NCBI GenBank assembly: GCA_052388025.1
Contig: JBQTIP010000230.1
Span: 1-10,116, forward strand
DNA: 10,116 nucleotides
Direction: 5' to 3'
Origin: JBQTIP01 sp052388025
Lineage (GTDB): Bacteria > Actinomycetota > UBA4738 > HRBIN12
A program made the position numbers and the translations under genes. Position 1 is the stretch's first letter. Every line of letters starts with the position of its first letter. Below, piece by piece: positions 4,834 through 10,116 of this stretch. Below the pieces are notes generated by a model, which worked only from the letters and a program-made list of their open reading frames with translations, was not told the origin of the DNA and made no database searches.

Positions 4834-7800
4834 ATGACGGACCGTAGCTTCGTCCACCTTCACACGCATACCGAGTACTCGCTGCTCGATGGGGCGGCCC
4901 GCATCGACGCGCTGTTCAAGCGGGCCGTCGAGGACGGTATGCCGGCCCTCGGGCTCACCGATCATGGGGTCATGTTCGGCGCGCTCCAGTTCTACGAGGC
5001 CGCCCGCCGGGCAGGGGTAAAGCCGATCATCGGGGTCGAGGCCTACGTGGCACCGGGCTCGCGTTTCGACCGAACGCCGGGCGAGAGCGAGGAGAAGTAC
5101 CGGCACCTCACGATCCTCGCTAGGGACGAGCGCGGCTACCGGAACCTCCTGCGACTGGTAACGGACGCCCACCTCGAGGGGTTCTACCACCGGCCGCGGA
5201 TCGACAAGGAACTCCTGGCCGAGCGCGCCGAGGGCCTAATCGGCCTCTCCGGATGCCTGTCGAGCGAGGTCGACGCGCTGCTGCTCGCCGGCCAGGATCG
5301 CAAGGCCGCCGAGGTGGCCGCCACCTATCGCGACATATTGGGACCGGGCAGCTTCTACGTGGAGGTCCAGGATCACGGACTCCCGGCGCAGCAACTAGTC
5401 TTGCCCAGACTAGTCGAATTGGCGAAGGCCACCGGCGTGCCGCTCGTCGCGACGAACGACCTTCACTACACCGATCGGGACGACGCGAAGGCGCACGATG
5501 TGCTGCTTTGCATCCAGCAGCAGAAGGTTCAGAGCGACCCGCAGCGGTTGAAGTTCGACTCGGACCAGTTCTACATGAAGTCGTCGGCGCAGATGCGCGA
5601 GCTGTTCCGCGAGCTCCCGGAGGCGTGCGACAACACGCTCGCGATCGCGGAGGGGTGCGAGCTGGACCTGCGCTACGGCGCGCGGGCTCCGGCCGACAAG
5701 CGGTTCCACGTTCCCCGGTTCGAGCCTCCGGAAGGGGCGCCGGTCCAGCAATACCTCCGCTCGCTGGTGGAAGAGGGCGCCCGCGCTCGATACGGGGAGG
5801 CGACGGAGGAGATCCGCAGCCGGATCGACTACGAGCTCGGCGTGATCGGCGACATGGGGTTCGCCAGCTACTTCTTGATCGTCTGGGACCTGATCCGCTT
5901 CGCCCGCGAAAGCGGCATCCGGGTGGGCCCCGGCCGTGGGTCGGCCGCCGGGTCGGTCGTCTCGTACGCGCTTCGGATCACGGACCTCGACCCGCTGCGG
6001 TACGGCCTCATCTTCGAGCGGTTCCTGAACCCCGGCCGGCGGCAGATGCCGGACATCGACATGGACTTCGACGAGCGGCGCCGGGACGAGGTCATCCGGT
6101 ACGTGGCGTCGAAGTACGGGTCCGACCACGTGGCGCAGATCATCACGTTCCAGACCATCAAGGGGAAGCAGGGGATCCGCGACGCGGCCCGCGTGCTCGG
6201 GTTCCCGGCGTCGGTCGGCGATCGCCTGTGCAAGATGTACCCGCCCGCCGTCCTCGGCAGGGAGCACGACATCGAGAAGGCCCTGGAGCTCGCGCCCGAG
6301 CTCGCCGACGCGTACGAGAACGAGCCGGAGGCCAAGGAGATCATCGAGGCCGCCCGGGCGCTGGAGGGGTTGCGGCGGGAGGACTCGGTGCACGCCGCCG
6401 GCGTCGTGATCGGCGACGCGCCGCTCGTCAACTACCTCCCGCTGAAGCTGGCGAAGGACTCACGCGACGACAGCAAGCGCATCGTAACGCAGTTCGACAT
6501 GCATGGCGTGGACGACCTCGGCCTGCTGAAGATGGACTTCCTGGGCCTTCGGAACCTCTCGGTCATCGAGGACACGGTCGCGCACCTCCGGCGGGTGGGC
6601 GTCCACCTCGACATCGATCACGTGGCGCTCGACGACGAGGACACCTACTCCATGCTCTGCCGCGGCGACACGACCGGCGTGTTCCAGATGGAGAGCCCCG
6701 GCATGCGCTCGCTGATCAAGGTGCTCGCTCCCGACCGGTTCGAGGACCTCATGGCGCTCGTCGCGCTGTACCGGCCGGGGCCGCTCAGCCAGGGGATGCA
6801 CACCGAGTACGCGGAGCGCAAGCACGGGCGCAGGCCGGTCACGTACCCGCACCCGGACCTCGAGGAGATCCTGGGCGGCACCCACGGCGTCATCGTCTAC
6901 CAGGAGCAGGTCATGCAGATCGCCGTGCGGATGGCCGGCTACAGCATGGCCGAGGCCGACGACCTCCGGCACGCGATGGGCAAGAAGATCCGCGAGAAGC
7001 TCGCCAAGCACCACAAGAAGTTCGTGCAGGGATGCGTGGACCGCGGCTACCGCGAGCGACTCGCGGGCGAGATCTTCGAACTCATCACGCCCTTCGCCGA
7101 CTACGGGTTCAACGCGCCTCACGCCTGCGCCTACGCCTTCGTGGCGTATCAGACCGCGTACCTGAAGGCCCATCATGCGATCGAGTACATGTCGGCGCTC
7201 CTCACCAGCGTGAAGGACGACAAGGACAAGAAGCCCTTCTACCTGAACGCCTGCCGGCTGATGGGCGTGGAGGTCCAGCCCCCCGATGTGAACGAGTCGG
7301 AGCTCGACTTCACGCCGGCGCCCGCTGGTGAGGCGAAGATCCGCTTCGGGCTGTCGGCGGTCCGCAACGTGGGCAGCGGCGCCGTCGAGGACATCCTCCG
7401 CGTCCGGAGCGGGCGGCCGTTCGAGTCGTTCACCGACTTCTGCCGGAAGGTGCACCCCGGCGTGCTCAACAAGAAGAGCCTGGAGAGCCTGATCTGCGCG
7501 GGGGCGTTCGATTCGCTCGGGTACGCCAGACGGCCACTGCTAGAGCGCTACTCGAGCGTCACCACGCCTGTGCTCGCGGACCGGCGGGCGGAGGCCATCG
7601 GGCAGGAGTCGATCTTCGGCGGCTCGTTCGCGCCGGTCCTCGCGATCGACGAGTCGGTGCTTCAGGGGGAGGAGTTCGAGAAGCGGGAGCTCTTACGCCA
7701 CGAGAAGGAGATGTTGGGGCAGTTCGTCACCGACCATCCGCTCCTGGCCGTGAAGGACATCCTCGCGGCGCAGACGGACCTCGAGGTAGCCGACGTCGCG

Positions 7801-8400
7801 AGCCTGGGCGACGGCGATCTCGTGACCCTCGGCGGGATCGTGGCGGCGGTGGCCCGCCGGTTCACGAAGAGGGGCGAGCCGTACGCGCTGTTCCGGCTGG
7901 AGGATCTGGCCGGCGGCGTGTCGGTGATCGCGTTCCCGAACGTGTTCGAGCAAGTCCCGAACCTGATCGAGACCGACGCGATCGTCCTGGTAAAGGGGCG
8001 CGTGGACCTTCGCGGGCGCGAGCTCCAGATCCGGGCCATGGAGATCCGGGAGCCCGACCTCGGGGCGCAAGCACTCGCGCCGAAAGTCGACGGTACGCTT
8101 GTGGTGGACCTCCCGGCCGCGGCCTGCACGAACGCAGTCATCGCGAAGCTGAAAGAGCTACTGGCGGCGCACCCCGGCGCGACGCCGGTCCAGGTCCGGT
8201 TCATCTCGTCGACGGGCGTGACCCCGCTCGACGTGGGAGCCTATCGTGTGAACCCGACCGGCGGACTGCTCTCGGAGCTGCGCTCGCTTCTCGGCAGCGG
8301 AGCGGCCAGGCTTGAGACCCAGCCGGCCCAGGCAGGCCGTCAGGCGATCAGCATTCCCGCCGTTCGCCCGGAGCCCGCGGGAGCCCAGCCTACATCCTGA
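4834..8400 (+). CDS. dnaE: DNA polymerase III alpha subunit (replicative, DnaE1 type)
   Basis: Catalytic subunit of the chromosomal replicase, 1188 residues, normal length, no intein. Order of parts: PHP domain (about 6-280), polymerase core (about 290-830), tandem helix-hairpin-helix region, clamp-binding motif, OB fold (about 995-1070, LGGIVAAVARRF...). The PHP metal site is complete by alignment with mycobacterial DnaE1: H10, H12, D19, H44, E69, H91, C141, D209, H211, predicting intrinsic 3'-5' proofreading. Polymerase aspartates are D407 and D409 in MPDIDMDF and D568 in KMDFLGL. QESIFG (924-929) matches the internal beta-clamp-binding motif. The ATG at 4834 matches the family N-terminus (MTDRSFVHLHTHTEYS), but its GGGAGG is only 1 nt away, so the in-frame ATG at 4789 or GTG at 4771 could be used. 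The last about 30 residues (after ARLETQ) are a Pro/Ala/Gln-rich tail. Confidence 0.97.
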   Translation: MTDRSFVHLHTHTEYSLLDGAARIDALFKRAVEDGMPALGLTDHGVMFGALQFYEAARRAGVKPIIGVEAYVAPGSRFDRTPGESEEKYRHLTILARDERGYRNLLRLVTDAHLEGFYHRPRIDKELLAERAEGLIGLSGCLSSEVDALLLAGQDRKAAEVAATYRDILGPGSFYVEVQDHGLPAQQLVLPRLVELAKATGVPLVATNDLHYTDRDDAKAHDVLLCIQQQKVQSDPQRLKFDSDQFYMKSSAQMRELFRELPEACDNTLAIAEGCELDLRYGARAPADKRFHVPRFEPPEGAPVQQYLRSLVEEGARARYGEATEEIRSRIDYELGVIGDMGFASYFLIVWDLIRFARESGIRVGPGRGSAAGSVVSYALRITDLDPLRYGLIFERFLNPGRRQMPDIDMDFDERRRDEVIRYVASKYGSDHVAQIITFQTIKGKQGIRDAARVLGFPASVGDRLCKMYPPAVLGREHDIEKALELAPELADAYENEPEAKEIIEAARALEGLRREDSVHAAGVVIGDAPLVNYLPLKLAKDSRDDSKRIVTQFDMHGVDDLGLLKMDFLGLRNLSVIEDTVAHLRRVGVHLDIDHVALDDEDTYSMLCRGDTTGVFQMESPGMRSLIKVLAPDRFEDLMALVALYRPGPLSQGMHTEYAERKHGRRPVTYPHPDLEEILGGTHGVIVYQEQVMQIAVRMAGYSMAEADDLRHAMGKKIREKLAKHHKKFVQGCVDRGYRERLAGEIFELITPFADYGFNAPHACAYAFVAYQTAYLKAHHAIEYMSALLTSVKDDKDKKPFYLNACRLMGVEVQPPDVNESELDFTPAPAGEAKIRFGLSAVRNVGSGAVEDILRVRSGRPFESFTDFCRKVHPGVLNKKSLESLICAGAFDSLGYARRPLLERYSSVTTPVLADRRAEAIGQESIFGGSFAPVLAIDESVLQGEEFEKRELLRHEKEMLGQFVTDHPLLAVKDILAAQTDLEVADVASLGDGDLVTLGGIVAAVARRFTKRGEPYALFRLEDLAGGVSVIAFPNVFEQVPNLIETDAIVLVKGRVDLRGRELQIRAMEIREPDLGAQALAPKVDGTLVVDLPAAACTNAVIAKLKELLAAHPGATPVQVRFISSTGVTPLDVGAYRVNPTGGLLSELRSLLGSGAARLETQPAQAGRQAISIPAVRPEPAGAQPTS

Positions 8401-8694
8401 CAGGGCTTGCGGCGAACAAGGGCAGCTCCACGCAAGAAGTAGTGGGCAGCGACCACGACCGCCGGGTCGGTCGGTCTCGTACAACGATAGGGGCGGGCAA
8501 CGGGTTGCGCCTGCTGGCGCGGATGGTGTCTGATAGGCACGCCAGCGTCGCCGGACGTTGGCAGGGGGAGAAAGGGGGGCCGCCGGAGGAAGGACGGGAC
8601 TCCTGGGGCACTGCATTGGTGTGGGAACGGCGCACGGCTCCGCTCGGATGTGCCGGACAGGAGCAGCGCCTGTGGTCGGACGAGAGGGGGATTC
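8401..8694. other. Intergenic region between dnaE and the transporter gene
   Basis: 294 nt with no credible gene on either strand and no tRNA. No T-tailed terminator for dnaE is visible. No TANNNT -10 occurs on the plus strand here and the TTG-type hexamers (8505, 8558, 8616) lack a matching partner, so I cannot place the promoter of the transporter gene. It contains the alternating hairpins at 8513-8562 and a small 5-bp hairpin (ACAGG 8657-8661 with CCTGT 8669-8673) before the Shine-Dalgarno. Confidence 0.6.
8513..8562 (+). promoter_or_regulatory. Two mutually exclusive hairpins, possible leader switch or terminator
   Basis: GCCAGCGTC (8541-8549) forms a 9-bp stem (one G-T) with GACGTTGGC (8554-8562) around a GCCG tetraloop. 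The same bases can instead pair upstream: GCTGGC (8513-8518) with GCCAGC (8541-8546), continuing inward over a 7-nt bulge as GTGTCT (8526-8531) with AGGCAC (8535-8540) around GAT. The two folds cannot coexist. No U-run follows the downstream hairpin, and no known riboswitch consensus is recognised. It may be a dnaE terminator, a regulatory leader of the transporter gene, or chance in GC-rich DNA. Confidence 0.35.
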
Positions 8695-10017
8695 ATGAAG
8701 AGGAGCAAGTGGCTCGTGTGGGCGGCCATGTTCGGTGCGCTCACGTTGCTCGCGGCCGCCTGCGCGGGCGATGAGGAACCGCCGCCGGCGGGCGGTGACG
8801 GCGGCGTGGACGTCTGCGCCGAAGACCCGTTCGGCTGCGTCGAGGTAGCGGCGGGAGCCCCGATCAAGCTGGCCTCGTTGCTGGCCATCTCGGGCGACGT
8901 CGCGTTCTTGGGCACCGACAGCAACAACGGGATCCTGCTCGCGATCGACAACCTTGACGAGGCGCTCGACGCCACGCCGGGGCAGCTCCTCGGTCACGAC
9001 GTCACGCTCCAGCAGGAGGACGACGGCTGCTCGGCCGAGGGTGGTCAGGCAGGCGGTACGGCCCTCGCGGCCGATCCGGAGATCGTCGCCGTGATCGGTA
9101 CATCGTGCTCGAGTTCGGCGCTGGGCGTCGCCGACACGATCCTGGGCGACCTGGGCATCCTGCTGCTCTCGCCGTCGAACACCAACCCCGGGCTCACGTC
9201 GGAGGAGGCGCACCAGCCCTTCTACGCGCGCACGGCGCACAACGACAAGATCCAGGGCGCGATCGTGGCCGAGTACGCCTTCAACGTGCTCGGCGCCACC
9301 ACGGCCGCGACGATCAACGACGAGAGTCCGTACGCGGACGGTCTCGCCGCCGCGTTCCGCGCCAACTTCGAAGCGCTCGGCGGGACGATCACCTCGGTCG
9401 AGCAGGTCAACAGCGGCGATACCGACTTCGGACCGCTGCTCACCAGCATCGGCGAGGCCGCACCGGACGTCGTGTACGGCCCGAACTTCAACCCGGTCTG
9501 CGCGCTCACGTACCAGCAGGGCTCGGACATCCTGCCGGCCGGCACGATCCAGCTCGGCTCTGACGGCTGCCTGGAGACCGGGTTCCTGGAGACCGCGGGC
9601 CCGGCGACTACGGACTACTACGCGTCCTCTCCGGACGTGACGGTGTTCCAGGGCGGAGCTTTCTACAACGACGAGTTCCTCCCCGCCTACGAGGCGCAGT
9701 TCGGGACCGAGCCGACCTCGGTGTTCCACGCGCACGCCTACGACGCCGCGCAGATCCTCTTCGCCGCGATCGAGGCCGTAGCCGTGGACGACGGGAGCGG
9801 CAACCTGACGATCCCCCGGACGGCGCTGCGCGACGCGGTCTTCGCGACGAGCGGCTACGAGGGGATCACGGGCATCATCACGTGCAACCCGCTCGGGGAC
9901 TGCGCGACCGACGTCACGATCGGCATCTTCAAGTATCCGAACTGGCCGGTCGAGGGCGGCGAGGAGCCGACCGATCCCGTCTACAGCGACACGAAGACGC
10001 TGGCCGACGTCATCTAG
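8695..10017 (+). CDS. ABC transporter substrate-binding lipoprotein, branched-chain amino acid (LivJ/LivK) type
   Basis: Captures a small ligand outside the membrane and delivers it to an ABC permease. The 440-residue protein starts with a lipoprotein signal peptide (MKRSKWLVWAAMFGALTLLAAAC) with the modified cysteine at C23, then an acidic Pro/Gly linker to about residue 50. The rest is a type I periplasmic-binding fold: PIKLASLLAISGD (56-68) opening, VAVIGTSCSSSALGVAD (131-147) and LLLSPSNTNPGLT (156-168) in the ligand cleft, TAATINDESPYADGLAAAF (203-221), and VFHAHAYDAAQILFAAIEA (343-361). Eight further cysteines (41, 48, 112, 138, 269, 292, 397, 403) look like four disulfides. Ligand cannot be fixed: amino acids, amides or related compounds are possible. 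The ATG at 8695 follows GAGGGGG with 4 nt spacing; the in-frame ATG at 8650 would bury the signal peptide. Permease and ATPase genes probably lie downstream, outside the window. Confidence 0.93.
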   Translation: MKRSKWLVWAAMFGALTLLAAACAGDEEPPPAGGDGGVDVCAEDPFGCVEVAAGAPIKLASLLAISGDVAFLGTDSNNGILLAIDNLDEALDATPGQLLGHDVTLQQEDDGCSAEGGQAGGTALAADPEIVAVIGTSCSSSALGVADTILGDLGILLLSPSNTNPGLTSEEAHQPFYARTAHNDKIQGAIVAEYAFNVLGATTAATINDESPYADGLAAAFRANFEALGGTITSVEQVNSGDTDFGPLLTSIGEAAPDVVYGPNFNPVCALTYQQGSDILPAGTIQLGSDGCLETGFLETAGPATTDYYASSPDVTVFQGGAFYNDEFLPAYEAQFGTEPTSVFHAHAYDAAQILFAAIEAVAVDDGSGNLTIPRTALRDAVFATSGYEGITGIITCNPLGDCATDVTIGIFKYPNWPVEGGEEPTDPVYSDTKTLADVI

Positions 10018-10037
10018 TCCTAACGGCACGGCAAGCT

Positions 10038-10062
10038 GCGGGTGGGCCGGGGGCCCACCCGC
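10038..10062 (+). terminator. Strong hairpin after the substrate-binding protein gene
   Basis: A perfect 11-bp GC-rich stem (GCGGGTGGGCC / GGCCCACCCGC) with a GGG loop begins 20 nt after the stop codon. No T-run follows. In high-GC bacteria such hairpins can terminate without a U tract, or act as an intercistronic barrier that keeps binding-protein mRNA more abundant than permease mRNA. The 54 nt to the window end contain no recognisable gene start; TAGGCT (10085-10090) is a weak -10-like sequence. Confidence 0.55.
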
Positions 10063-10116
10063 CGCGGCGTCACTAGGGAGGGGCTAGGCTTCCGCGGACG
10101 CTGGCCCGGGGGACCC

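Noticed and set aside
5253..7331. 692-codon plus-strand frame inside dnaE
   Set aside because: Out-of-frame reading of a perfectly conserved DnaE; composition is Arg/Gly/Pro-rich shadow.
4834..8400. Intein or split gene in dnaE
   Set aside because: DnaE is a common intein host, but the reading frame is continuous, of normal length, and the motifs around PDIDMDF and KMDFLGL are uninterrupted.
8451..8482. Hairpin terminator just after dnaE
   Set aside because: CGACC/GGTCG gives only about 5 bp with a mismatch directly below and no T-run; too weak to call in GC-rich DNA.
8158..10029. 623-codon open frame on the minus strand
   Set aside because: It lies antisense to the end of dnaE and the whole binding-protein gene; its translation is Arg/Val/Gly-rich with no motif. 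It is a by-product of strong GC codon bias.

Overview
The window is GC-rich chromosomal DNA from what is most likely an uncultured or deep-branching actinobacterium (Actinomycetota). The basis is the run TraR/DksA-type zinc-finger protein - lspA - RluA-family pseudouridine synthase - dnaE with ileS and a DUF167 gene next door, which is an arrangement I associate with that phylum, together with the GC-biased codons and the TANNNT-type -10 elements sitting almost on top of start codons. The phylum is an inference; no rRNA or other marker is present.

Left part, minus strand (1-1361): the first 114 codons of ileS (type 2, with an unusual GXHH active-site signature), preceded by a complete T-box riboswitch with an ATC (isoleucine) specifier, an antiterminator T-box and an intrinsic terminator. 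The T-box begins inside the last codons of an upstream gene for a secreted protein of unknown function. Middle-left, plus strand (1466-3607): a DUF167 protein, then from its own well-formed promoter a compact operon of a TraR/DksA-like protein, lipoprotein signal peptidase (lspA) and a 23S rRNA pseudouridine synthase, with spacings of +4 and -8 nt.

Middle (3579-8400): a PD-(D/E)XK nuclease with a probable Fe-S cluster on the minus strand runs tail-to-tail into the pseudouridine synthase and is transcribed divergently from dnaE, the replicative polymerase alpha subunit. The two divergent promoters are interlocked: their -10 elements share two base pairs, and the nuclease appears to be translated from a leaderless GTG. 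DnaE keeps all nine metal-site residues of an active proofreading PHP domain.

Right part (8401-10116): a 294-nt gap with two mutually exclusive hairpins, then a lipoprotein substrate-binding protein of a branched-chain-amino-acid-type ABC transporter, followed by a strong hairpin that may separate its mRNA from downstream transporter genes outside the window. LspA encoded here would process this lipoprotein.

Most of the window is ordinary housekeeping DNA. There is no mobile element, CRISPR array, tRNA or rRNA gene. I see no wholly new system; the most notable items are the full-length transcriptional T-box plus GXHH IleRS, the interlocked nuclease/dnaE promoters, and the switch-like leader of the transporter gene.
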